The notes under the pieces are model-generated. The model saw only the letters and a list, made by a program, of their open reading frames with translations. It was not told where the DNA came from and did not search any database. Of a stretch of 64,000 nt of DNA, positions 18,548-27,546 are shown piece after piece (position 1 is the stretch's first letter; each line of letters starts with the position of its first letter). This DNA is from an uncultured Eubacterium sp. (GTDB lineage Bacteria > Bacillota > Clostridia > Lachnospirales > Lachnospiraceae), in assembly GCA_910584345.1 (NCBI GenBank), contig CAJTZX010000003.1, positions 65,512 to 129,511 on the forward strand, read 5' to 3'. Both the position numbers and the translations under genes were made by a program.

Positions 18548-19534
18548 CTATTTCTGCATCCGCTTTTTACACCACTGATAAATATCTTCAAACACTTGCT
18601 CTCTATCTGTTTCCTGCAAAATCTCATGACGATCGTTTTCGTACAGCTTCATTTTTACATCACGGATTCCCGCCTGGCGATACTGGGCATATGCCTTTTT
18701 AACGCCTTCTCCAAAATTTCCTACCGGGTCTTCTTTCCCCGCTATAAAAAATACCGGGAGATTTTTTCGGATCCTGCGTATATATTTCATCTGATTCGCA
18801 TACCGTACGGTAGAAAACAGTCCATAATAGCCATTTACTGTAAAAACAAACGTACAGCGTGGATCATTATAATATGCCCTTACGCTTTCTTCGTTTTTTG
18901 AAAGCCAACTTCTTGCTGGTTCTGCTCCGGTTTTATCAAATTGTGCATACGATTTACCAAAAGCTGCATTTGTCAGAAAACTACTGCGATAATGACCGCC
19001 GCGAAACGTACGAATCAAGCCACAGGCAAACATTCCAAAACAAGTCGCTACATCCGGCTGGCTTCCGGTGCCGCAAATAATAGCGCCTGTTACCTCTTCG
19101 CTATGCAGCGTCAAATATCTGCGTAACAGAAAGGAACCCATGCTGTGTCCGAGAATAAAATATGGACAATCCGGATACTGGCTGCGTATAATACGAGTCA
19201 CCTGAAAAATATCCGCAACAACAGTCTCAGATGGCTTTTTTTCCGTAAAATATCCCCATTCCGATTCTTCACTGACAGATGCCCCATGTCCCAAATGATC
19301 GTGACCAACAACTAAAAACCCCCGCTTAGCCATATAAACAGCAAACTCATGATATCGTTCGATATATTCCACCATTCCATGCGATATCTGCATAACCGCA
19401 CGAACTTTGCGATTGGCGGGCAGCCATTTTACAGCATGTATTTTCGTCTTTCCATCTTTTGACAAAAATTGAAATGTTTCCTGCATGACATGCCCTTTTG
19501 TCTCCTCTTCACTCATAGTTTTTTCATTATCCAT
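18548..19534 (-). CDS. Alpha/beta hydrolase, lysophospholipase/monoacylglycerol lipase type
   Basis: Serine hydrolase with the lipase-type nucleophile elbow GHSMGSFLLRRYL and an oxyanion motif in MQISHGMVEYIERY; an Asp in GKEDPVGNFGEG and a His in NDRHEILQE complete the expected triad. The length of about 328 residues fits the Hydrolase_4 (PldB-like) family. No signal peptide, so probably cytoplasmic. The ATG at 19534 is preferred, with an AGGAAAGG site eleven bases upstream; a GTG at 19546 is the alternative. It lies between the MCP-like gene and the DUF1002 gene in one minus-strand run. Confidence 0.88.
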   Translation of the reverse strand: MDNEKTMSEEETKGHVMQETFQFLSKDGKTKIHAVKWLPANRKVRAVMQISHGMVEYIERYHEFAVYMAKRGFLVVGHDHLGHGASVSEESEWGYFTEKKPSETVVADIFQVTRIIRSQYPDCPYFILGHSMGSFLLRRYLTLHSEEVTGAIICGTGSQPDVATCFGMFACGLIRTFRGGHYRSSFLTNAAFGKSYAQFDKTGAEPARSWLSKNEESVRAYYNDPRCTFVFTVNGYYGLFSTVRYANQMKYIRRIRKNLPVFFIAGKEDPVGNFGEGVKKAYAQYRQAGIRDVKMKLYENDRHEILQETDREQVFEDIYQWCKKRMQK

Positions 19535-19576
19535 CAGGCTTTGCACCTTTCCTTTCCTGCAAAAATCAGCAGCTCT

Positions 19577-20578
19577 TCAGCCTCTCATACTTTCAATCAA
19601 TTGATCTACAATATGCTCCAGCTCCTTACGCGCCTCCTGCTCACTCATAAAGCTGTCTCCGATCCTTTCAATATCAGATAACGTTTGGTGCTGCAATGCA
19701 TCGATATGCTGACTGCTTTGTGATATTTTTTTAATATAATCCGATATAGCTGCGGCCTTTTCCAAATAATGACGTTCTGCTGCTCTTGTACAAATCTCAT
19801 CTTGCTGCGTAATGTTCTTTGAAAGCCTTGAAATAGACAGATTTGTATCCTTACTGGCTTTCATCAACGCCGCTACCTGCTCATCGATCTGATGAATCCG
19901 CTTTTCCAGATCATTTAATTGCCTGTTCACAGTTGCCGCAGCACGCTCATAAGCACTAGACAGCATACGCACATCTTCCGCAGCTTCCACAAAACTCTTG
20001 CCGCTGTCACCCATACGCCCTGCCTCAATCGCACAATTTAGCGAAGAAACTGTCATCTGCTTTGCATATTCCATCATATGATCTACTTCTGCATGTATCG
20101 CTTCTGCATCACTCTTCAAAGCTGTTTTTGTCTCCTGCAGCACAGTAACCGGCTCGATACTGTTCTTATTTTCTTCCACAATCACTGCCATCTGCTCGAT
20201 CTGCCTGCCTGCAACTTCCTGTAGTTTCCTCTTGTCCTGCTCTTCATCTTCCATCTGTCCGCGCATACTCGTCAGCTCCATAGCAAGCTGTTCCAGTACT
20301 TTCATACTCTCCCCAGCTTCTTCCAACGTATCATACGACTGACTTACAATTTTAGTCAACTCCTTATCCATCTCTCCCTGAGCTGTAATCTGCGATTCAA
20401 AATGCGGTAGCATCTGTTGTGTATAATTCTGCACATTGCTCACCTGCATTTGCACATCTTCCAGCTGATACTGGGTCATATTTAGTTTTTCCTCTAATTC
20501 TCTCGTCAATTCCTGTTTTTTTCCAAACACAGTATAAAATCCCCCTGCTGTAATAATTGGCCTGGATTCAGAAAACAT
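19577..20578 (-). CDS. Soluble methyl-accepting chemotaxis-like coiled-coil protein, divergent
   Basis: A long helical coiled-coil protein with no membrane segment. Its only strong similarity is to the receptor hairpin tip and helices: SSLNCAIEAGRMGDSGKSFV followed by EAAEDVRMLSSAYERAAATV, corresponding to the canonical NxxIEAARAGExGxGFAVVAxEIRxLA but with many changes. The frame is open to 20689, but the first 37 codons overlap a terminator and a promoter, so the ATG at 20578 is chosen. The CheA/CheW contact residues are altered, so coupling to the flagellar pathway is uncertain. Confidence 0.75.
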   Translation of the reverse strand: MFSESRPIITAGGFYTVFGKKQELTRELEEKLNMTQYQLEDVQMQVSNVQNYTQQMLPHFESQITAQGEMDKELTKIVSQSYDTLEEAGESMKVLEQLAMELTSMRGQMEDEEQDKRKLQEVAGRQIEQMAVIVEENKNSIEPVTVLQETKTALKSDAEAIHAEVDHMMEYAKQMTVSSLNCAIEAGRMGDSGKSFVEAAEDVRMLSSAYERAAATVNRQLNDLEKRIHQIDEQVAALMKASKDTNLSISRLSKNITQQDEICTRAAERHYLEKAAAISDYIKKISQSSQHIDALQHQTLSDIERIGDSFMSEQEARKELEHIVDQLIESMRG

Positions 20579-20599
20579 ATTTGCATGGCCTACGCGTAC

Positions 20600-20628
20600 A
20601 TTATAACCTTCTTTCCTTTTGAAATCAA
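20600..20628 (-). promoter_or_regulatory. Promoter for the MCP-like gene
   Basis: TTGATT (20623-20628) and a consensus TATAAT (20600-20605) with a 17-base spacer on the minus strand. The -10 box ends only 21 bases before the ATG at 20578, so the leader would be very short (about 14 bases) with only a weak TAGG as ribosome site. Confidence 0.65.
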
Positions 20629-20664
20629 CTAAAAGCAAGTGCATTTTATTGAATAAACAGACAA

Positions 20665-20709
20665 AACTCCGGCTCTTTGCAGAAAGCAAGCTTTCAATGA
20701 GCCGGAGTT
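20665..20709 (-). terminator. Terminator after the HIT gene
   Basis: Perfect 11-bp stem AACTCCGGCTC / GAGCCGGAGTT with a nested GAAAGC/GCTTTC stem in the loop, followed on the minus strand by TTTTGT. It closes the minus-strand run that ends with the HIT-family gene and precedes the promoter of the next gene. Confidence 0.85.
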
Positions 20710-20780
20710 CATATAGATTTGTACAACTTCTAATACAAATTAAAAATACTAATTAGAAACTACTAATTGCAAATTTATAA

Positions 20781-21413
20781 TTAAAATACTAATTTCTTCT
20801 TGCACTCGTCAATCAGTTTTGGAATCCATAATTCATTATTGATTCCGGTACGCCAATCCCATTCTTCACAATCGACAATCTCTGATAGGCATTTGCGAAA
20901 ATATTGATGTACATTTACCGGAGATGTGTTGATCTTTGCAGTCATTTTTCCTTCTCTGTATTCTGCTATTAACAAATAATTCTGCGGCGCTTTGTATTCA
21001 TCCTGCGGCGTTATCGAAATTTTTTGCTGTCGATCTTCCCAGTCAATATAATTATAAAATCCCAAATCACCTTCTATCACATGTATATGACAGTGCGTGA
21101 TACTGGAGCAGCCGCCGTTTTCCTCTCCACCATGCTCAAAAATGCATAAAGAATCACTGTGATATACACTGGATTTCAGCAATACATCAAAAAAATGAAA
21201 ATAACTTTCTTTTTCATTTTTTGATGCTCCCAAAAAAGAAGGGATATGCCTTTTGGTTAATGCCAAAATATAGGGGTATACCTGCGGACCATATCCTGGA
21301 ATTGCCAATATATTGTCATCTGCATAAATAATTCTATGTTTATGACGAAAATAACTGCCAAAAACAGTTTTTACAATATCCGGTTGATCTATTTCAGCAC
21401 AGAAAATACACAT
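20781..21413 (-). CDS. HIT-superfamily protein (histidine triad nucleotide hydrolase/transferase-like)
   Basis: HIT proteins act on the alpha-phosphate of nucleotide conjugates. Two hallmarks are visible: the N-terminal MCIFCAEI element and the triad HCHIHVI near residue 115, with the usual hydrophobic flanks. The insert around EHGGEENGGCSSITH and the extra C-terminal 90 residues (to 210) make it longer than simple Hint proteins of about 110-140 residues. The ATG at 21413 is chosen: AGGAG is nine bases upstream of it and abuts the alternative at 21422. It is the last gene of a probable MazG/toroid-NDT/HIT operon. Confidence 0.8.
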   Translation of the reverse strand: MCIFCAEIDQPDIVKTVFGSYFRHKHRIIYADDNILAIPGYGPQVYPYILALTKRHIPSFLGASKNEKESYFHFFDVLLKSSVYHSDSLCIFEHGGEENGGCSSITHCHIHVIEGDLGFYNYIDWEDRQQKISITPQDEYKAPQNYLLIAEYREGKMTAKINTSPVNVHQYFRKCLSEIVDCEEWDWRTGINNELWIPKLIDECKKKLVF

Positions 21414-21490
21414 CTTATTCATCTCCTGAAAAATTGGCAGCCGTCTTAACCAGGTTACACACCATTTTACATTGGCAAAACAAACTGCAA

Positions 21491-22984
21491 CTATGATGTT
21501 CTGTTTGCAAATTCATTCATGTCTTCCTTAAGCTTTGTCATACTTTTGTACTTCGCAGGATTATAAACAAAGTGCTTAATAAAGCTGACATCAAATGGAA
21601 AATCAGATGCATTTTGTGCACACATAAACACTGGTTTCCCAATCGTATGTGCTATACCCAATTCATAGAATACATTCGGATTCTTTCCTGTACATTCAGC
21701 AATGATAAATTTCGACTGATTAATATTCTCCCATATTTTCTGCATAATAATTTCATCAACTTTAATTAAATCTGCCTGCCAAACCTGATAGCCTTTTGGT
21801 TCCAGAGCTTCAATGCACGCTTGATAAAAATCCTCAGACCATTCTTCGTTAAAAGGCATAATGACCGTTACAAGCTTAGCATCCTGTGTGAATTTCGTTT
21901 TGTTAAATATTTTAGGCGATACGATCATAATATTTCCTCCCGTCTCATAATAATTTTGTTCAATCAAATTGCAACTATGTTTTAATAATTGAACGGCCTG
22001 AAAATTTTCCCAAAATTCAATCACCGGACCTGAATCTGATGTTGAATAATATCCTTTTTCTATCATTGCATTTGAAATAAATAAAAGGTTTTCCAAAATG
22101 GCAGAAAAATAATCTGGTACAATATACTTGTGTTGGATATAATTTACAACCGTTTCCAGTAAAAGAATATGCACATTGGTATTATAGTAATCATTGTCGT
22201 TTGGATTATCCAAGTAAGATATATTAAATTTTACAGTTACCTTTTTATCTTTAAATCCATCAATCATTTCTATCAAATGAATCAGATTTATTGCAGCCTT
22301 TTTAACAACTTTCGATTCAAAATATTCTGGCATATTAGATATCGTCCATAAAATAATCGCTTTTTCGCCAATTTTCTCATTTTGTTTTTTAAAATTATAT
22401 GAGTGAAATAACTCCGTAAATCTTCCTATACAAGACTTTATAACTTCTTGATCGGTCTGTATAATATTACAGGCAGAAATCAACGCCGTTAGCGCATCAG
22501 AAGTAGCCAATATACACCCAAATTCTTTTTTATTAGAGGGTGCAAACATTTTCTTATCTGGCATATAGTTGGCTACAAGCCTTTGCAGTACATGTTTCAT
22601 AAGTTCTATATCAGGATTTTTCAGATAAGAACTTGCAAGTAAAAAATGAGCCAGCTTATATGTAGTATACAATCCACGATTTCGAACCCGCTGATTCTGA
22701 GGACTTTGAGCAGGTATATTTTCATTAAAAATTTGGCATAAATGATACTTATATACCCGTTTATAAAAATCGTGCATTAATTCCTGTTTTTCATGCAAAG
22801 CTATTAACCCTTCACAGGATGCATAAATACCTGCTATATTCGTAATTTCTTTAGAAATACTCCATTGTTCCTGCCATCCGCAACCTAATTCAGACCACTC
22901 TGAATGATAAGTATTTTCAACAATACAAGTTAATGCATTGTCGACTGCCTTTTGAAATAAGTTATATACATATTTATAGTCCAT
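21491..22984 (-). CDS. Two-domain protein: alpha-toroid-like N-terminus plus nucleoside 2-deoxyribosyltransferase-like C-terminus
   Basis: Residues 1 to about 360 are helical with recurring Gly/Trp/Thr-rich turns between helix pairs (GWQEQWSISKEITNIAGIYA, RGLYTTYKLAHFLLAS, FGCILATSDALTALISA, GPVIEFWENFQAVQLLKHS), reminiscent of (alpha/alpha)6 barrels of the prenyltransferase or terpene cyclase type. Residues of about 375-490 are a Rossmann-like domain of the nucleoside 2-deoxyribosyltransferase/TIR-like group: VIMPFNEEWSEDFYQACI, SKFIIAECTGKNPNVFYELG and the following GKPVF. The Glu of FYELG matches the catalytic Glu of such domains. The start is ambiguous (GTG 22993 or ATG 22984, with AAAGGAGG upstream). 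This pairing suggests a sensor-effector protein, but that is inference. Confidence 0.7.
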   Translation of the reverse strand: MDYKYVYNLFQKAVDNALTCIVENTYHSEWSELGCGWQEQWSISKEITNIAGIYASCEGLIALHEKQELMHDFYKRVYKYHLCQIFNENIPAQSPQNQRVRNRGLYTTYKLAHFLLASSYLKNPDIELMKHVLQRLVANYMPDKKMFAPSNKKEFGCILATSDALTALISACNIIQTDQEVIKSCIGRFTELFHSYNFKKQNEKIGEKAIILWTISNMPEYFESKVVKKAAINLIHLIEMIDGFKDKKVTVKFNISYLDNPNDNDYYNTNVHILLLETVVNYIQHKYIVPDYFSAILENLLFISNAMIEKGYYSTSDSGPVIEFWENFQAVQLLKHSCNLIEQNYYETGGNIMIVSPKIFNKTKFTQDAKLVTVIMPFNEEWSEDFYQACIEALEPKGYQVWQADLIKVDEIIMQKIWENINQSKFIIAECTGKNPNVFYELGIAHTIGKPVFMCAQNASDFPFDVSFIKHFVYNPAKYKSMTKLKEDMNEFANRTS

Positions 22985-23134
22985 GCAGCTCACTTTCCTC
23001 CTTTGCCATAACTTCTTGGAATTAACACATGCGAAATGTCTTCTGCAAATTCAGTTCAGGAAAGTTTTATTTTTCATTCATAATCCAAATCCAATAATCT
23101 CACGTTGATCCCTAAAGTTATAAAACCACAATAT

Positions 23135-23443
23135 TCAAGAAGAAGTTATATCAAAAAGCAACAATCTTTTTTCAAAACTTCCGTTTTTTGAAACTTTATT
23201 TTTACGTATAGATTCCAGCTCAGACAATGCTGCTCCTTTAAATTCTGAAATCGCATAAATGACTTCCATAATATCAGCTAATTCTTCTATATCTTTACTT
23301 TCTAAATATTCATTTACTTCCTCCACCAGCTTTAACTCCAATTGTTTTTCATATTCATCATCAGATAATATGCGTGTATGTGGTATACGTCCATCTTTCT
23401 TTATAATATCCGGAATATTGTCTCTAACCAGCTTTTCTTTCAT
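23135..23443 (-). CDS. MazG-like / phosphoribosyl-ATP pyrophosphohydrolase-like protein
   Basis: Small all-alpha nucleotide pyrophosphohydrolase-like protein of 102 residues. It begins KLVRDNIPDIIKK, typical of a stand-alone MazG-like family, and has the metal-binding pattern LVEEVNEYL then EELADIMEVIYAI (E-E-x-x-E and E-x-x-D). The expected activity is hydrolysis of an NTP or modified nucleotide to the monophosphate. The start has AAGGAGG eight bases upstream. It stands 141 bases before the toroid/deoxyribosyltransferase-like gene and 235 bases after the ABC exporter gene, on the same strand. Confidence 0.85.
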   Translation of the reverse strand: MKEKLVRDNIPDIIKKDGRIPHTRILSDDEYEKQLELKLVEEVNEYLESKDIEELADIMEVIYAISEFKGAALSELESIRKNKVSKNGSFEKRLLLFDITSS

Positions 23444-23678
23444 GAAGTTCCTCCTTATACATTAATAATTTTTAAAATTAATATGCGTTTTTTCTGATTA
23501 TTTTCTCCACAAACCCCTTTTTTTATTTCTTCTTGTCATTATATACGATTTCTCTGTAAATTTCAATAGAATAATCCATTTTTATGTTTCAAAAGAGTTA
23601 ATAAACTATGTATTTTCAGAAAACTACACACTCCGGTATTTTGCATAACTCATATTTAAATCCTCAAACTGCTATGTA

Positions 23679-25385
23679 TTAATAAATCCGAATCTCATGA
23701 TATTCAAAAGGAATTACTGAGATATTATGATTTACCATGATAATCGTACCATCCGGACGATATTTTTGAATTCCGGTAAGAATCTTTTGCTGATTCCATT
23801 CATCTATTGCTGATAACGCTTCGTCTAATACCAATATTTGCACATGGTTTATAAGCGCCCTGGCAATGGCAATCCGTTGCCTTTGTCCCCCGGAAATATC
23901 AAGCCCATATTCTCCAATGACCGTATCCAGACCTTCTGGCAGAGATAATATATATTCCTTCAAATTAACAATTTCTAATACTTCAAATATGACTTCATCC
24001 GAGTTCTCTTTTCTTCCTAACATAATATTATTTCGAATCGAATCACACAAAATATATGGATTTTGTCGAACAACTGCTAACTTTGAAAGCCAGCTGTTGA
24101 TACTGATTTCACTTAGCGCAAACCGGCTATTGATTACAAAGTCTCCATTGACAGGACAATACTCACGGATAAACAGTTTCAGCAACGTACTCTTTCCTTT
24201 GCCGCTTTCACCTGCAATCAAATTTATACTGCCCATCTGAATCTCACCACTTAGATAATTCAAAATATTCTTCTTTCCATCATAAGAAAAAGAGATCTCG
24301 TTTAACTTCACTCCTGTTACGTCTTCGGACATTAAAATCCCACGATCTAAATCTATTTCCTGAATCTTCTCTATCGTATCCCGTATTTTTTCAATTCTTG
24401 CCAAAAGTGAAACTAATTCTGAAAGATAGTTGTTCACCAGCCGAAATAATTCTGAAAACTGGCTCATATATTGATACCCGACAAAAAAAGCTCCTATCGA
24501 CAGAAATCCATCTGCAACATCTTTGTATAAAAAAAATATACCAACGATCAAACCGGCCCATTTGGAACACGAAGTAATGATTTCAGTCAGATTACTGCAT
24601 GTGATAGATTTTCGAACAGCACAAATGTATTTGTTATACAATCGTTCGATCAGCTGTACAAAATTTTCCTGATAACTATAATTGACAATTTCTCTTAATC
24701 CAGAGCTGCCTTCTTCAAACTTTATAAAAAGGTTATGACGTCTGTTTATCATATCATTTTCTATTTGCTTCATGACTGGCAGCATTTTTTTCATAACTAA
24801 AACATAAGCGCCATTCATAATGACAAGCAAAAATAAAACCTTGACGTCTATGAAACAGAGCACGATAGCTATCATACAAAATTTTATAATATCAATGAAC
24901 TTGAAAGATACCAAAAACAGCTCATTCGCTAAATTGTCTATATCACCAAAAACAGCTTCCCACCTTGCCAGCCTTTCCTTGTCGTAATCACTTATTTTAC
25001 TCAGCTGTATTTTTTTATGCAAATCAGAAGTGATTTTCCGGCAAATATGAAAAGATATTTTTTGAAAATACGTTCCCCCGATATAAAACATGATACCGCT
25101 CATCATGTACATCATCGATAAAAAAATAACACGTAACAAAACGATCGAAAAATCATCATTTTTTAAAAAACTGTCGACAATGCCTTTTTGTGAGCCTGTC
25201 TTTAAAATCTCTATCACTGCTGTAAACGCTATAAGCAGCATGCCAACAACGATACTTCTGCGCTTTTCCATTGTATAACCAAGCAGCCATTTTATTGTTT
25301 TCATCATTTCACATACCATGCATTTTATGAAATACATCTTCTCCTGATTTCTATTTATATATAGACGGCGATTAATGATCGCCAT
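23679..25385 (-). CDS. ABC exporter, fused membrane and ATPase domains (second of pair)
   Basis: Type IV (exporter-fold) half-transporter with a six-helix membrane domain (residues of about 35-330) and an ATPase domain: Walker A GESGKGKSTLL, signature ISGGQRQRIAIARAL, Walker B ILVLDEALSAID, H-loop MVNHN. It starts six bases after the stop of the other ABC gene and probably forms a heterodimer with it. The first 26 codons are poorly hydrophobic; the start could instead be at the internal Met pair about 26-27 codons in. No precursor peptide, modification enzyme or solute-binding protein is adjacent, so the substrate is unknown. Confidence 0.9.
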   Translation of the reverse strand: MAIINRRLYINRNQEKMYFIKCMVCEMMKTIKWLLGYTMEKRRSIVVGMLLIAFTAVIEILKTGSQKGIVDSFLKNDDFSIVLLRVIFLSMMYMMSGIMFYIGGTYFQKISFHICRKITSDLHKKIQLSKISDYDKERLARWEAVFGDIDNLANELFLVSFKFIDIIKFCMIAIVLCFIDVKVLFLLVIMNGAYVLVMKKMLPVMKQIENDMINRRHNLFIKFEEGSSGLREIVNYSYQENFVQLIERLYNKYICAVRKSITCSNLTEIITSCSKWAGLIVGIFFLYKDVADGFLSIGAFFVGYQYMSQFSELFRLVNNYLSELVSLLARIEKIRDTIEKIQEIDLDRGILMSEDVTGVKLNEISFSYDGKKNILNYLSGEIQMGSINLIAGESGKGKSTLLKLFIREYCPVNGDFVINSRFALSEISINSWLSKLAVVRQNPYILCDSIRNNIMLGRKENSDEVIFEVLEIVNLKEYILSLPEGLDTVIGEYGLDISGGQRQRIAIARALINHVQILVLDEALSAIDEWNQQKILTGIQKYRPDGTIIMVNHNISVIPFEYHEIRIY

Positions 25386-25391
25386 CTGCGC

Positions 25392-27086
25392 CTATACATA
25401 TTCATATGCCAGATCTTTGTCAATCTCTTTAATTCCTGAATCATTTACATAAAAAAATCGATGGAAATAAGGCAATATTGCAGCTTTATGAGATACAGAA
25501 ATAATTGTTTTATCATGAAAAACTTCAAACAAACGATTCATAATAAGCCCTTCTGTCTCAGAATCTAAATTTGCCGTTATTTCATCCATCATAATAACGT
25601 CCGGATTCTTAAGAATTAACCTGGCTATTGCAATTCTTTGTATTTGTCCCCCGGAAAGCAAGGTTCCCCTTTCGCCAACACAAGTTTCATATCCCATTGG
25701 AAGCTCTTTTACAAAACTATCTACACAGCTTTGTCTGGCTGCATCATATATTTGGTCATCTGTCGCTTCCGGATTTCCGATTTTTATATTTTCATAAATA
25801 CTTTCTCCAAACATATATGTTTCCTGAAACAAAAAACCGATCCTTTTTCGTAACGAAACCGGATTCATTTCCCTGTAATTCACATGATCCCATAATAGTT
25901 CGCCATCTTGTGTCTGATACATATCCGCTATCAGCTTTAGCAAAGTGGTCTTTCCTGAGCCGGATGCTCCAACAATCGCTGCTTTCTCTCCTTTATGGAT
26001 CAAAACATCTATATGGTTCAATATCCTCTCTTTCCCATAAGAAAAACAATTGATATGTACACTGATTTCCTGCCGCAATGGTTCCGCTTCCTTTAATTTT
26101 AAACATTTTGCATTTTCCTGAGACAGCCCCAGAAAATTTCTAAGCGACCGAACATATTCCAATGCTGGTATTGTTTCTGTTATATGAAAGAAGAGACCGT
26201 TAAATGTAAATATCAACATTGTACAAAAGAATAAGGAAGAAACAAATGCATCTATTGCCAAACGATTCGTTGCATAATCATACATAGCTAATAAAAAATA
26301 GAGCGTGATACCAAGTGCAGTATTCAATCTGAAAAACATTCCTCTCAGATAACGCATTTTCAAAGTTTTCAGCCTTTCATCCACGTAATCTTTATGATGA
26401 TTCATAACTTTACTCTGCATCCATTCTCCGCATCGATGCATCCTCATCTCTTTGACGGCTGAAACCGACGCCATGACTATACTTTGAAACTTCTTATGTC
26501 GGTCAATTTGTATTGTCATCCTGTCAGCAATCACTTTATTAAAATGTGTGTGTATCCACAAACTGGGTATCATAGAAAACAAAATTAAAAAATAATGATT
26601 GCCACTATATTTTATAAAAAATATCATCGTGACAACAATCGTAATCAGACTTCGGATCAGCTCTGGAATATGTTTTGTAATAATCTCACTCACCATCGGA
26701 ATCATTGCTGAAAATATCAGAAATGATTGTTCCTTATTTCTTTTTTCTGTAAAAGGAATTCCTAAACAGAATAATTTATGAAGAGATTTTTTTTGTATCT
26801 CAAAAACCGGATCCTCTTTCATTTTCACTCTGAGCATATGAATTATTACAGAAAACAATATGCTGCATAGAGCACAAAAAATAATGCTGTAAGAAAAATG
26901 CCAAAATGTTGTTTTAGGATGATCTGCAACAAGTTCTTTCACGACATTACCGATTACAACCGGTATAAACATTTCACAAACAACAGATCCTAAAACTGCC
27001 AGAATATAAATCATCATCACAAATAAATCATAACCGGAAAGTATCCAGATAAAATGCTGCAAATATTCTCTTAGTCTGCACCTCAT
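25392..27086 (-). CDS. ABC exporter, fused membrane and ATPase domains (first of pair)
   Basis: Half-transporter with an N-terminal six-helix domain and ATPase domain: Walker A GASGSGKTTLLK, signature LSGGQIQRIAIARLI, Walker B VIMMDEITANLD, H-loop SVSHK. Both ATPase sites of the pair keep the catalytic Glu after Walker B (DE), unlike many heterodimeric exporters with one dead site. GGGAG precedes the ATG. The genes of the pair are AT-rich even for this window, in keeping with the accessory character of 20-27 kb. Confidence 0.9.
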   Translation of the reverse strand: MRCRLREYLQHFIWILSGYDLFVMMIYILAVLGSVVCEMFIPVVIGNVVKELVADHPKTTFWHFSYSIIFCALCSILFSVIIHMLRVKMKEDPVFEIQKKSLHKLFCLGIPFTEKRNKEQSFLIFSAMIPMVSEIITKHIPELIRSLITIVVTMIFFIKYSGNHYFLILFSMIPSLWIHTHFNKVIADRMTIQIDRHKKFQSIVMASVSAVKEMRMHRCGEWMQSKVMNHHKDYVDERLKTLKMRYLRGMFFRLNTALGITLYFLLAMYDYATNRLAIDAFVSSLFFCTMLIFTFNGLFFHITETIPALEYVRSLRNFLGLSQENAKCLKLKEAEPLRQEISVHINCFSYGKERILNHIDVLIHKGEKAAIVGASGSGKTTLLKLIADMYQTQDGELLWDHVNYREMNPVSLRKRIGFLFQETYMFGESIYENIKIGNPEATDDQIYDAARQSCVDSFVKELPMGYETCVGERGTLLSGGQIQRIAIARLILKNPDVIMMDEITANLDSETEGLIMNRLFEVFHDKTIISVSHKAAILPYFHRFFYVNDSGIKEIDKDLAYEYV

Positions 27087-27270
27087 AACCTGCTCCCATC
27101 TTTTTCAGTTCATTGATCGCTTAAAGAACTGCAGGCAACGAACCGGACAACTTAGAGTTCTTAAGTTTTTCCTAAAATATTTTACATTTTTATAATATCA
27201 AGTTTAAATTCATAAGTCAATTTTTTTCTGATTTTTAAACTCTGCTTATCTATCCGTCATGTATGTCCGT

Positions 27271-27468
27271 CTATAATACCCTTGCAACAATCCTCGCAGC
27301 GCCTATCGTAATTCCGTCAATTGTTATTTTGCTATCAAGCGCAGCTCCTATATATTTGTCATCTAACTGCGCAACCATATAAAGTTCTTTGCCCAGAATC
27401 AATGAAAGAACTGCCTCTGACAAATTTAGACCGTTCTTCTCAAAAAGCTGAAACTTTTTTATTGCAAT
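27271..27468 (-). other. Open frame of 65 codons, probable gene remnant
   Basis: In the 460-base gap between the ABC gene and the TIGR04076 gene, the minus strand has a protein-like frame (IAIKKFQLFEKNGLNLSEAV, then LGKELYMVAQLDDKY and ITIDGITIGAARIVARVL, ending at a TAG). It lacks a usual start codon and begins just after an in-frame TGA. It may be the C-terminal remnant of a gene cut at its 5' end, or a chance frame. Family not recognised. The rest of the gap shows nothing else. Confidence 0.35.
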
Positions 27469-27546
27469 TCATCTTTCCTTCTCATAGCAAATTTTATGCA
27501 CTTATGGTAGAATAATCACAGAAAATAGAAACTGGAGGAACGATTT

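Noticed and set aside
23444..23678. Precursor peptide for the ABC exporter pair
   Set aside because: No short frame with a ribosome site and a double-glycine or similar leader was seen in the 235-base gap.
27321..27515. Plus-strand frame of 64 codons before the TIGR04076-HMA gene
   Set aside because: Opposite strand of the better protein-like frame at 27271-27468; no ribosome site.
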